NCBI RefSeq assembly: GCF_029227915.1
Contig: NC_079876.1
Location: forward strand, 35,257,828-35,321,827
From: Hydractinia symbiolongicarpus
Taxonomy: Eukaryota > Cnidaria > Hydrozoa > Anthoathecata > Hydractiniidae
Length of the DNA: 64,000 nucleotides
Direction of reading: 5' to 3'
A program made the translations under genes and the position numbers. The notes beneath the pieces were generated by a model that had not been told where the DNA came from, ran no database searches, and saw only the letters and a list, made by a program, of their open reading frames with translations. Position 1 is the stretch's first letter; every line of letters begins with the position of its first letter. Shown here piece by piece: positions 21,119-31,757 of the stretch.

Positions 21119-22939
21119 CGGAAATCACGATAAATACACCAAAAAGGTATTATTTTGCAAAAAGTAAATATAGTACATAATCGTGGCAAAAATACAAAAA
21201 AACTCAAAGCAAACAAAACTCCGGTTTTATTCCACGACATGACGGAGACAAAAAAAACGTGTAAAGTGTACCAAACACTACTAAAAACTGTACTATTAAA
21301 ATTGCAAATAATAAGAACCTCTTGTTCCCAGCAATTGTACATCAACGTCATTGTCCCAATACCATACAAGTTTCTTTAGAACATCCATCTTTCCCAAAAA
21401 CCGTTTCGTACCTTCACTCGACACAATTGTCTTTATTTCTTCGCAGACCCGATGCACATTGCGGTAACGCTCGTTAAGATTCAATACCTTCTTTTCGCCT
21501 TTTCTTAAGGATACATGAACTGGTGTGACTGGAGATGGGTGCTCTGATATAAACATCCGATGTGTTTTTCTATGAAAATCATTAGTCCACCGGTCAGCGC
21601 ATAAACTTTCGTCAAAAAGAGGTAAACCTTCAAGTTCTCGTACAACAAATATGTGCCGACAGGGTAACAGCATCGAGGTTGTAAAACTGCATGTGCACGA
21701 ATTTGTGTTGACATTTAAATGCATTTCACCACGAACTTTGAAAACTGTCCCCTCTTTATGAACATTTCCGACATTTTTCATTTCTTTTAATTGGTTCAGC
21801 ACAAAATTTAAGGCGTAACTTGTTAACAAATTTGAATATTGGTATTGAGGGGTTGAAATATTAAATGGTATTACTTTGCGCTTGAGTAATGTTGATGCAG
21901 CTTTGTGATCTCGTTCGTTCCTCAAGGAGTACAAAACCGTGAAAAAACCGTCAATAAAGTCTTCTAACGGACTGTACAACTTAATGACAGATTTGAGTTT
22001 GCCATTTAAGCTCTCAAGTCTATTGTTCGTCGTATTTAGGAAGCTATTGACATTAAGGACATCACCTAAAACCCACTCATTCTTTATATCGTGCCAATTC
22101 TCTGTAAAGTAGCTTTGAACCATTTCTGGAGCAGCCTTCATAAATAGATCGTATTGTTCACGATATTCACTTTCCGTTTTGCTGTAACACATTTTCTGAA
22201 AAAGTTCTTTTAATACCACTTGTTGGCATTCTCGTAAATTAAATGATTGGTTAGAAATTTCACGCTTATATGTAGCATCAATGAAAAATATTTCAGCATA
22301 TGCTGCCGTTACAATTTTCATGAAATCATCTTGAAAGAAAATCCCAATCAAATTTTTTTCTTCATCAGCATGAATGCTAACAGTGCAACCTACAGTAGAT
22401 TTACAAATTGTTTACAAAGTGAAAATTTTATTGCAATCATGTTTACAGTATCAATTGGTAAGTCAAGAGTTAAGCCTCTGTATTTTTAGAAATTCTCTTT
22501 CAAAATAGAAGCATGAAGGCTAAAAAAACCCAAAAGAGAAACAAAGAAGACAATAACTGCCCCATAATACAGAGTTGATAAATAAGTAAAACCAACCGTA
22601 TTTATTTGTTAAAATATCTACAACTGAGTTTAGGTCGTTACGAGTTTTTTCTCTTTTGTTTTCTGCAGCGATGTTGGAAATATCTCGGAGTGTTACAACT
22701 TTCCCACATTCTCTCGAGAGTTCCTGCTGCAATAACTTTTTGTTGACATTCATCGAGAGCAGGTACTTAGCCTTTTCCTTGCTTTGGTCTGTGAGACGCC
22801 TTTGTTTTGGCAAGTGGTTGAACAACTTCTATGAAAAATATACCATTTAAATGTATTACATTATAACATTAACATTAAAAATCAAATTTATATTAAAAAG
22901 ATTACTTTTAATTTTATTATGTATATACAGATAATAAAT

Positions 22940-23010
22940 GAAGGCAGCAGGAATTGAACCCGCAACTGCAAGGCAAGAGCCATGCCGTTTTTCCGTTAAA
23001 CTATACCTTC
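22940..23010 (-). tRNA. tRNA-like sequence (probably tRNA-derived or pseudo)
   Basis: The acceptor stem GAAGGTA/TGCCTTC pairs 7 of 7 with one wobble. The D arm (GTTT/AAAC with GG in the loop) and T arm (GCGGG-TTCAATT-CCTGC) are good. The anticodon arm is poor: GCATGG/CCTTGC with one mismatch and a six-base loop. It sits in an intron of the MULE transposase. Confidence 0.45.
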
Positions 23011-23195
23011 GAACATAACAATTTTTAAGTTGACTTTGTACATTATTTTTACGTCTTAAGTTATATATGACTGAACACTTTATTATTGTTACTATTATAT
23101 TATTATTATTATATTATTAGGTTTCAATATTTTATTGTATTTATTATATAGTAGTCATTTATATGTAATTGTCAGTGTACAGCAATGTTTAATCT

Positions 23196-23230
23196 CTGAA
23201 ATACGCCACAACAGGGTGGCGAAACGTCAT
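23196..23230 (+). ncRNA. Degenerate hammerhead-like motif
   Basis: CTGAAATA, a perfect stem CGCCAC/GTGGCG, then GAAACGTC. The stem II and GAAAC-GTC part fits a hammerhead, but CUGAUGA is altered, so activity is doubtful. Confidence 0.25.
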
Positions 23231-23820
23231 AAAGGTAAATGATGTTTATCATAAAAATTGTACCACTGTGTGTAGCTAGCAGTTACCTGGTTGAGTTCAT
23301 GATTATGTTTATCAACTATATCTTTTACTTCTAAAGTTTGGCCATCTGCAGATGCCCTAATCTTGATACTAAATGGGCAGTTATTCTTCAGTGTTCTGCA
23401 ATAAAGAAAAAAGAACAGTAGCTAGCTAGGCTAGGTGAACACAGAGGAACAGAGCTTGCTAAACTAATACTATGCAGAAATTATTTTCAATAAAAAGCTA
23501 GAAATAAATAACTTATTGATATCTACTTACTGCGAGGAGCGTTTTCCTGAACTTTCTGAGTGAAATTTACGACCACCATGAACACAAGACAGTTTTAGCT
23601 CATAATATTTTAACTCAGGATTTAGTGTTTTCTTTACTCTCCCTTGAGAAGCTTTTATTGTCCGAGAATCTCTAATCCATAAATCTACGAAGTGTGATGC
23701 TTTAAAACGTTCTAATTTATTACATAAATCCTTATAGCTCGCAAACTTTTCACCAACAGTAAATGCACCATCAACATCATCCGCCATTACGATTATGTCT
23801 GAATGATGTTAAGTACGCGA

Positions 23821-23833
23821 TTTGGCGGGAAAT
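23821..23833 (-). promoter_or_regulatory. E2F-like site 35 bp upstream of the MULE transposase start
   Basis: TTTGGCGGGAAAT is a perfect match to the E2F consensus and lies just before the ATG at 23787 (gene on the minus strand). Confidence 0.5.
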
Positions 23834-23939
23834 TTACTGCCGGCAGAATAATTTTCTTCCTTAACCAGCCGGTACCGTCCGACTAACGCGTGTTACTATT
23901 TCCGCCGGTACCGGCAGAATATACACTCCGTAAGAATAT

Positions 23940-24904
23940 CTTTCACATTAACTAGGGCAGTATTTAAGTCACTGGTGCAACAATCCAACCCCGGAGACTT
24001 TAGGTCGGATTTTTTGAGAACTTAAACAAACTTCCAGCGGAAATAACACTGTAACGTCACTTAAATTTTGTATAATTACGGGAGAGCGTAGCGTATCCCG
24101 TTTTAATTACAGCCGCGACTCCTCCTACTACTACTCGCGGATTTTTTGAATAATATAAAGTACGTGCTCAACAACTTGAGTTACATTTCCCTGAAGAGTA
24201 CGCGCGAATTGATATACAACTGTTCGAGATATCCGGGATACGAGTATAGCAGTGTATAATATAAACTTAATGCAAATACTTTTATCAATAGGTTCAGTTT
24301 TTTTTGCAAACAAATTTTGTTAATTCGACCGGACTTCGCCTAAAAATTCCAAATGCAGTGGCATTAGAAAAAGAGATCAAAATTAAAGACATTCGGGTAA
24401 CTTAACAGAGACCATTAATATGTCCTTGTTTTTTATGTGTCACAAAATAATTGTCAGACTTCACCTGTGAAGTTTGTTTGTTACAATTAAGGTTTCCAAA
24501 TACACGTAGTGTAAAAAAGCTTGTTCATAATAAGTAAAGATGAATGTAGTAAGGAAACGTGTGAAGTGTCCTATAAAAAAAGTTTAGGGAAGTACCCAAA
24601 ATAATGTTTAAAGTGGGTAAAATTAAATATGTAAAGTGTTACAAACCATATTAATTGCTCAGAAATAAATTACACGCCACACACACGCCAATAAATAAAT
24701 ATAAATTCCCTATAGAGTATGCTTTACAATTAAATTTTATAACATTGCACAAATTGACATTTAATTAACACAAAGACACAAACAGGTGATTAATTTTTTA
24801 CACTAAATACACTTGGGTAACTGCACTTGACAACACAGTAGTTGAATAAATTACAGAACAAACATGGCAGATAAAACATAAAGACAATTTTAACATAGAG
24901 CTGA
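23940..24904. other. No recognisable feature
   Basis: AT-rich sequence with no convincing ORF, repeat or RNA. Confidence 0.4.
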
Positions 24905-25740
24905 CCCAACATACTGGGCCAGATGGGAGAATTACATTAAAAACGATCTCTCCTAGAAATCCTTGCTGGGCATGGCCTCAAACTTGCTTGCTTTTTGTTT
25001 AGGTTTTTTTATAAATACAATTACACAATTCATCAAGAATTATCCCTGCCTGATCAGGTATGTTCAGGATCAATTAAAGACACAGGAATTCGACTCTTCC
25101 TTTTCTAAGGTTTAACAAAAATTATTGGTTTTGGAAGATGGTGTCAATGAATGTGGCTGGTGTCTTGCAGAAGCACTTTTTTGCACTGATCCATATAGGT
25201 AATTTTATATATGAGGAACCTGTAAGCTGCAGTTTATGAAAATCGATATCCAGGTGCATAATGCGATCGATTGGCCAAAAAAATCGCGAAACAATCTCTG
25301 ACATAGTTTATGAACACGAAGAAGAGATTTTCCAAGCCCGTGCAGTGCAACTCCATATTCAAAGCAACTGGATGAAATGGTGCAGTTATGTGGAAAACGA
25401 TCTTTCGTGGAGCACCCTTTTGGCTCGGCCACAATGTCTAATTTCATTTTGCATTGGCTCCACATATGACACACTGCCTTCACCAAGTAATCTAGATCCC
25501 CGGGGATTAGAAAAAGACGGAAGCTGTAGTTTGTGTAAAAGAAACATCTGTACAGTTCCCCATATTTTTGGAGCTTGTAAAGTTGCCTTAACTCAGGGTA
25601 GGTTTACATATCGTCATGACAATGTGTTACTCACCCTTGTGACCTCCCTTCAGGATTTCTTATCATTGTACAAACCATCTCTCTCCAACAAACCTGACTA
25701 CCAGCAGAAACAAATCTTCGTTTTGTTTCTGCTGGTAGTT
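24905..25740 (+). pseudogene. Post-RT pieces of USP-family retrotransposon
   Basis: A short decayed block near 24905-24995 resembles WARWENYIKNDLS and LLAFCLG. A clearer open piece at 25261-25740 reads HIQSNWMKWCSYVENDLSW, STYDTLPSPSNL, then a complete Cys-His motif CSLCKRNICTVPHIFGACK and QGRFTYRHDNVL. These are the C-terminal RT thumb and CCHC region of the family. The nuclease and USP are absent; the piece ends in a perfect 17-bp inverted repeat. Confidence 0.7.
25698..25738. repeat. Perfect 17-bp inverted repeat with 7-bp loop
   Basis: CTACCAGCAGAAACAAA and its exact complement flank TCTTCGT. It lies where a post-RT fragment meets the N-terminal part of another copy. Confidence 0.85.
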
Positions 25741-25753
25741 TCAGACAGCGAAT

Positions 25754-26940
25754 GTGTTTCCGGATAGAAACCACACGAATCATCCCTGTCACATTGATGA
25801 GAAATATCTTGAAGATTTGCGAATCAAAACACCAATAAAATGGGGCAAAATGATCGGTCCTCTTTGGTCTACTTTGGACATAGCTGTTTCTAACAGACTA
25901 GGTAGTTGTCTAAACCAATGCGAATCATTATCAGCTAAGGTGAAACATAACAAAGACACCATATATAAGGAAGGTGCAAAAACATTTGGCCATCCAGAAG
26001 CTAAAAGGGTTAAAAATCTTTCTGGGAAAAATAGGAGGACTTTACGGTCCATTAAACTAATGGACTCAAAAAACTGTCTTGTGGCGCAGGTAATGACTGT
26101 GTCAGACCCTGTCTAGAAGTCAGATCTAAAGGGGCTGCTAGCAGAAACGCAAGCAAAAATTAAGGTGATGCGTCGTGCAGAGAGACGTTTAAGTAAAAAT
26201 ATTAATTTCAGAAATGCGCAGTTTGCGTTCAGGGCAATCCTGTTTTGCAGCTGGTAAAGCTTTTGCTTGATCCAAAATGCAAAGCCACGCTGCGTGTTAA
26301 CCAACAGACCTTACACCAACATAAATCTTTGGCTGTTCTGGATAAGTTTTGTGACGTTCCCTTGACGAATCCAGATGGTCTTCCTGCTGCCCCACCAATT
26401 CTGAAACCTTTTTACTCGTCTGCTCCTAAGTATAAATATTTTTTAACTCTTCTAGCAAGCAGGAGAAACGCTTCGTCTCCTGGTTTTAATGCATTTCCTT
26501 ACAAAGTTTATAAAAAGTGTCTTAAGATTAATACCCTCTTGTGTAATGTTTTTAAATGTTGTGTCAAACATTGTGTCGTACCTGTTCAATGGCGTGTTGC
26601 TCGTGAAATTTTTATACCTAAATCGAAAACTCCTATAGAGTCAAACGTAAAAGACTTTCGGCCTATAGCAATTTCAAATGTCGAAGGTAAGCTTCTCTTC
26701 AGCCTTGTACCAAGGCGGTTGGAAGCTCATCATAACAAACAACAAGTTTATAAATACATCTGTCCAAGAATATTGTATGGAAAAGGTTCCGGGCTGCTGG
26801 GAACATATGTCAATGGTTTGGTCAGCACTCAAAGATGCCCGTTCATCAATGTCAGATCTAGCAACTATTTGGCTAGATATCGCAAATGCATTCCTCACCG
26901 TCTTATCTTCCACTGAAAAGTCTAAGCTGCTGGAAGGTAA
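25754..26940 (+). pseudogene. RT N-terminal half of a USP-family copy, internally deleted
   Basis: Frames at 25754-26116 and 26245-27103 give the pre-RT region (GPLWSTLDIAVSNRLGSCL) and the RT up to motif A: RRNASSPGFNAFPYKVYKKC, PVQWRVAREIFIPK, KDFRPIAISNVEGKLLFSL, then TIWLDIANAF. Right after motif A the sequence jumps to the 3' UTR tandem unit at about 26985, so the rest of the RT, the nuclease and the USP are deleted. Confidence 0.75.
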
Positions 26941-26984
26941 CCTGGATAAAACCCACAGTGTTCTTTCTCAAAAAGGAAAAAAAA

Positions 26985-27410
26985 AATTATGTCAGCAAGG
27001 GGATTTGACTGCACTGGTCTTATCTTTGGAGAGTGACGACTCCACTTCTTACCCCAGTCACACAAGATTGTACAGAGTAGGACAGATGAAAAGTTATGGA
27101 TGAAAGAAATGTCTAGTTGCTGCTGAAGACTGTTCGCAGACCTCTTATGAGGTGACTCAGCTAGACATTTTGTGTACCTTGGTTCAGGAATATGAGTCGA
27201 AACCCTTGTACCCTTTACAGAAGTCCTGCCCTACTCTCTCTGTCTGTTTGTTTGTTTAATTTTTGTGCCAACTACCTCCTTCGCAAAAGGAAGGATTGTG
27301 TTCCTTTATATGAGCATATTCTTTAGAGGAGGAAAACCTCTAGAATTTAAATTTTAAGACTTAACTGGTCGAGTTTATCATTGTGCGTGCACTTTGTAAT
27401 TTTCATTCTT
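26985..27410 (+). repeat. 3' UTR of the deleted copy (type A)
   Basis: Tandem unit (CTTTGGAGAGTGACGACTCC, 27027-27046), spacer with ACACAAGATTGTACAGAGTA, type-A RNA (27109-27168), hairpin-forming GGTAC...GTACC stretches, T-rich part and the terminal hairpin GTGCGTGCAC (27383-27392). The next copy starts directly after it, head to tail. Confidence 0.7.
27109..27168 (+). ncRNA. Type-A structured RNA
   Basis: Outer stem ATGTCTAG/CTAGACAT with inner hairpins CTG-TTCG-CAG and ACCTC-TTAT-GAGGT, a compensated variant of the copy at 2306. Confidence 0.6.
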
Positions 27411-27456
27411 ATCAGCAGATATTGAAAAGCTTAAGAAAATAGAGAGAAATCAACAA

Positions 27457-28849
27457 ATGTCATGGCCAAAATCCGCTGACACAGGAGCTTGGAGCGCTCT
27501 CAACAATGCTGTTTTCCACGGCCTGTTAGGATCTCACTCTCTGTCAGAGAGAATGGAAATTCTAGAATCCACAATTTACCATCATGCTTCCCTTCTCTTT
27601 GGATTTAAGGCTCCACCCACACATGCCCCATCTGGTTTAAACAGACGTGTACAGTCCATATCGTTGGTAAAGGAGAAAAATTCTCTTCTTCAACAACTGG
27701 AAAACGTGTCGGACTTAATGCAGAGGGAACATTTACAAACTTCGATAAGCAATGTTAAATTAAAGTTAACAACATTACGCCAGGGAGAACGGAACAGAAA
27801 AAAGCGATGGAAGATCCGCAATGCGAACCGTGCATTTGGTAAGAATCCTTATCAGGCTGGTAAAGATCTGCTGGATCCCAAATGCTCTATTAGGCTTAAT
27901 GTTCCTAAAGAATCCCTAGATGCCCACAAACCTTCGGTGTTAATAGATCCTTTATATGAGATACCGCTTTCCACTCTTCCTGGTTTGCCTAATGCTCCCA
28001 ACGTCACGTCTCCATTTGATTCCTCAAAGTTTAATTTCAAGGACTTTCAAACCATCCTTCATACTCGTCGATATGCATCGTCACCCGGATTGAACCAAAT
28101 ACCTTACACTGTTTACAAGAATTGTTCTCAAATTCCGTTCTTTCTTTTCGACCTTTTCCAATCTTGTTTAAAGAATTCCTACATTCCTGTTCCGTGGAGG
28201 GTTGCTTCAGAAGTTTATATCCCTAAACAAGCCTCCATCTCCATCATCCATAAAGGACTTTCGGCCAATTGCTCTCCTCAATGTGAAAGGAAAACTTCTT
28301 TTCAGTCTTGTGTCAAAGCGACTAGAAAACCACATCATTCAGAAAAACCACTTTATTAACAAATCCTTTCAAAAAGGATGTCTGGAAAAAGCCCCTGCCA
28401 TGTCTCTTGTCTGGGCTGCTCTGAGAAACGCCAAGTCTAGAAAAAATACACTATCTGCAATATGGCTTGATTTGGCGAATACGTATCACACTTTACTGCA
28501 TAGACTCATTTTTATGGCCCTTCGTCGCTATGGTGTTTCAGAGTCTTGGATAAGGCTTAATAACGCCTATTATGGCAGCCTCTGGAGCAAGTCATTCTCT
28601 TTTACAGCCTCATCCATCTGGCACCAACACTTTAGAGGTATTTTTATTGGTTGTACATTATCAATCATACTATTTTTAGCAGCTATAAATGTAATCATTG
28701 AATATGTGTGCGCCGAAGAAGAGTTGAAAATTTGTGTTCCGCCTGGCGATTCAGACCATCCTATTTTTAATGTCTTCGAGTGTCCCTCAAACTCAGAACT
28801 TGTTGGATCGTTGTGTAACAGCCCTTCATTGGGCTGGATTGGGCTTTAG
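27457..28849 (+). pseudogene. Reverse transcriptase of USP retrotransposon copy B
   Basis: Two frames with a shift near 28210. The pre-RT helix region is followed by RRYASSPGLNQIPYTVYKNC, PVPWRVASEVYIPK, KDFRPIALLNVKGKLLFSL, IWLDLANTY (motif A) and FRGIFIGCTLSI (motif B). At motif C the usual F-x-DD is replaced (AIQTILFLMSSS), so RT activity is lost. It is the longest copy of the family here and continues in the same direction into post-RT, nuclease and USP parts. Confidence 0.85.
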
Positions 28850-30305
28850 ACCTTCAAAATCACGAAGCATTGTTATAGCTAATGGAAAAGTTTCAGATCA
28901 GTCTCCTTTTTTGTGTCCTGCAAGAATCAATCCCATCTATTCACGCAAACCCAGTTAAGTTTCTTGGCCGGACGATAAATTCTACATTGTCAGATTCAGG
29001 TGTTGTCCAACAGGTTATTTTTAACGCTGTAGAGCAAGTCAAACTCATAGATAATTCTTCCCATAGAGGCATTTACAAAGTGTGGTTTTTGCATCACCTA
29101 AATGGCCTTTTTTAATTTACGAAGTTCCGATATCTCGTATTGTTTCACTAGAACAAAAGTTTTCTTTCTTCATAAGAAAGTGGCTGAGACTCCATCACTT
29201 TATTTCTAACATAAGTTTGTATTCCGCTTCATCGCCATGCCCGTTACCTTTAAAAAGCCTATCCTTTGTACTAAAATCTGCTAAGATCAGCGGTCATCTT
29301 GCGAGATTCGGCTGATCCTCTAGTCTCAGACTCTCCTCCAGACTTGAAGGCTGGTCACTGGAAGGTAGATCAGACAGTAAAATCAGCAGACAGTCAACTC
29401 GATTTCAAGAAAATACTTGGTTTCCACCAGTTTGGTAGAGCAGGCTTAGGACTGGTAAGCCATAAGAGTGTCCCACCAATCGGTACCCATTCTTACCGCA
29501 AACTTGTATCAGATGTTGTGCAGGACAATGAGGAAGACATCTATTATGCTCGAGCCATTCAGCTTCATGTCCAAGGTAACTGGACTAAGTGGTGCTCGTT
29601 TATTAAATACGATCTTGGAAGAACCTACTGTCTCTGCCGCAAAGTTTATCTTCGTTTTGCATCGGCGCAACCTATGACACGCTTCCTTCTCCTACAAATC
29701 TTGTCAAGTGGGGAATTAAAAATGAAAAAAGTTGCACCCTATCTAAAAAACCCTCTTGTAACGTGTCCCACATTTTAGACGCTTGTAAATTATCTCTTTC
29801 GCAAGGTAGATTTACGTACCGCCACGATAATGTCCTACGTGTGTTAGTGACAGCCATTCAGATTGGAGATTATTGTCAGACTTAGATTCGACCTTAGTAG
29901 TACCACCTAATCTTGCTGTAACTCAACTTCGTCCGGACATACTTTTAACTTCTGCCATGACCAAAACTGGAATTATCCTGGAATTAACTTGCCCATGCGA
30001 GGAGAACATGGACACTTGGCATGGAGTTAAAGTTGATAAATACTCTTTTTTTTCCGTCATGAGATTAAACAATTGGTCTGTGCATTTCTTTGCTGTTGAA
30101 GTAGGAGCTAGGGGATTTTGTTTCGAAACAGTTAGAATCTGCCTCCGTCGCCTCGGCTTTTCTAACATGTCTGTGAGTTCCACTCTGAAATCTCTTACTG
30201 AGTTATCTATGCGATAGTCGTTTTACATCTGGCTATCTCGAGATTCTTTGTCTTGGATTCATCCTGGTAGGGATCTACAGCATACCGCTCAATTGATACT
30301 AACTG
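28850..30305 (+). pseudogene. Post-RT region and restriction-like endonuclease of copy B
   Basis: Frames shift several times. Blocks in order: GFRPSKSRSIVIANGK, FIRKWLRLHHFISNISLYS, PCPLPLKSLSFVLKSAKISG (29082-29315), LQLHVQGNWTKWCSF-like (29299-29640), a CCHC trace (KSCTLSK, SHILDACK) near 29730-29790, and QGRFTYRHDNVL. Then the nuclease: LRPDILLTSAMTKTGIILEL and CPCEENMDTWHGVKVDKY (29925-30040), followed by FFAVEVGARGFCFET and LRRLGFSN. After one in-frame stop, SFYIWLSRDSLSW continues towards the USP, which supports a single polyprotein. Confidence 0.8.
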
Positions 30306-30395
30306 TTTTCAAAGAAATCATCCAAGTCACAAGCAAGTTAAACCACGAGCTTTAAGGACACGAATCCCCAGGGCGTTACAAAAAGCTCCACTACC

Positions 30396-31240
30396 TTGCC
30401 TGCACAAGAATCACTAGGCACCAACAGCGGCTTGCTAAATTTGGGCAACACGTGTTACATCAATTCCATCTTGCAATGTTTTTATGCTTTACCCGCAGTC
30501 GCCACAGCCATCTCTGCAAATGATTCCAATGTGGCGATAGATAAAAGTTTTGTAATTATTCTACGCAAATATCCTCCTCCAAGGTTCCAGTGAACCCTTC
30601 TTCATTTCTAAATGCATTAAAAGGCCAAGTTTCTAATGCAAGTGGCGCTGCTTTTAATCCGTTCTCTCAACAAGATGCCCTAGAGATTCTTGAGTATCTC
30701 ATACCAGAGTTGTCCTTAGCCTTTCCTTTCTTTGGTAGATTATTCAACACTCGTGTTAAAATCTGCACTACTTGCAGCGCTTGCAATAATTTTAGCACCT
30801 CTGAGCAAGTAAGTGCATTTCTTCAACTGCCCTTGACATTGCCTGTACAATCTTCAATTGATAACTTTTTGGAGATCGAAGAATTGTCAGGTGTCAACTC
30901 GTACTTCTGTCACTACTGAAATAGTTACCAAACTGCAACTGTTGCAAAAGAGGTCGCAGAGTGCAGTTCAATTTTGGTTCTGCAATTAAAGCGCTTGTGT
31001 CTAAGGTTTGTTCTCCTGTCACATCTTACCCGGGCACCGTTTCTGTACCTATCACTGTAGACAGTAAAGTGTCTTGTCGCAAGCGTTACAACTTAAGGGC
31101 TGTAATTAACCACTGCTTATAACCAAGTGCATGGTAAGTGGTTTCATTGCAACGGCAGAGCAGTGGTCCCCTGCAAACGAAGCTTGCTAAATAGTGTACA
31201 ACTTACATCCTTTTCCTTGAAGAGCTTACGTAAATTGCAG
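30396..31240 (+). pseudogene. USP domain of copy B
   Basis: The Cys box GLLNLGNTCYINSILQCFYA is canonical. After a frameshift near 30585 come the QQD box (PFSQQDALEILEYLIPEL), zinc-ribbon-like CTTCSACNNF, LQLPLTLPVQSSIDNFL and YFCHY. After another stop come VLQLKRL and CRKRYNLRAVINH. The His box is cut short where the 3' end has decayed. It lies about 60 codons after the nuclease tail, in the same direction. It was probably a working deubiquitinase domain in the ancestor; this copy is broken. Confidence 0.85.
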
Positions 31241-31279
31241 TCTGCACCACAACTTTCGGTTTATGTCAGCAAGGTGGTT

Positions 31280-31757
31280 TGACTATTCTTATTTTTTTAT
31301 CTTTTTTATTTTTTTATCTTTTTTATTTTTTTGTAGTCTTGTCTTTGGAGAGTGACGACTCCACTTATTACCCCAGTCAAAATAAAAGCGATTGACAAAG
31401 TAAAAATTACACCAGCAAGTGGGTTTGACTGTACCAGGTCCTATCTTTGAAGAGTGAGGACTCCACTTATTACCCCAGTCATAAAGAAAAAAAAACAAAA
31501 CAAAGAATTATGTCAGCAAGGGGGTTTGACTGTACCAGGTCCTATCTTTGGAGAGTGAGGACTCCACTTATTACCCCAGTCATAAAGAAAAAAAAACAAA
31601 ACAAAGAATTATGTCAGCAAGGGGGTTTGACTGCACTGGTTTTATCTTTGGAGAATGACGACTCCACTTCTTATCCCAGTCACACAAGATTGTACAGAGT
31701 AGGACAGATGAAAAGTTATGGATAAAAAAATGTCTAGTTCCTGCTGAAGACTGTTCT
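31280..31757 (+). repeat. 3' UTR of copy B, proximal part
   Basis: Four tandem units, each with CTTTGGAGAGTG or CTTTGAAGAGTG followed by ACTCCACTTATTACCCCAGTC and an A-rich spacer (31336-31680), then the spacer ACACAAGATTGTACAGAGTA and the first half of the type-A RNA (from 31731). It breaks at 31757 inside the RNA where copy C begins; the remainder is at 34961-35225. Confidence 0.7.

Larger units (their letters stand above)
21296..23787 (-). pseudogene. SWIM-finger MULE transposase, internally deleted
   Basis: Four exons can be read. Exon 1 (23787-23531) has FASYKDLCNKLERFKASHF and KLSCVHGG. Exon 2 (about 23395-23287) has NNCPFSIKIRASADG and DKHNHELNQ, completing a FAR1/WRKY-GCM-like Cys-His finger. 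Exon 3 (22828-22605) has RRLTDQSKEKAKYLL. Exon 4 (about 22390-21296) has the first RNase H block (IFFIDATYK), then NTTNNRLESLNGKLKSVI and a SWIM finger CTCSFTTSMLLPCRH. The layout resembles ZSWIM1/3-related proteins. After DATYK the sequence jumps in frame to REISNQSFNL, so roughly 100 residues holding the second catalytic Asp seem to be missing. The protein is therefore unlikely to be active. Confidence 0.8.
20922..23928. mobile_element. MULE-type DNA transposon
   Basis: Terminal repeats share GTGKATATTCTGCCGGTACC with few differences, and the element is bounded by an 11-bp direct repeat, within the usual MULE range. A SWIM-finger transposase gene lies inside on the minus strand. The left end has extra copies of a palindromic unit (CTGCCGGCAGTAA...CTACCGGCAG) that the right end lacks. 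Confidence 0.85.

Noticed and set aside
22940-23010. Functional tRNA gene
   Set aside because: The anticodon arm has a mismatch and a six-base loop, although the other arms are good; it is reported as tRNA-like only.
27457-31240. LTR retrotransposon bounded by the tandem units
   Set aside because: The units are short, variable in number and part of the 3' UTR; the RT and PD-(D/E)XK nuclease are of non-LTR type, with no gag, protease, integrase or long direct repeats.
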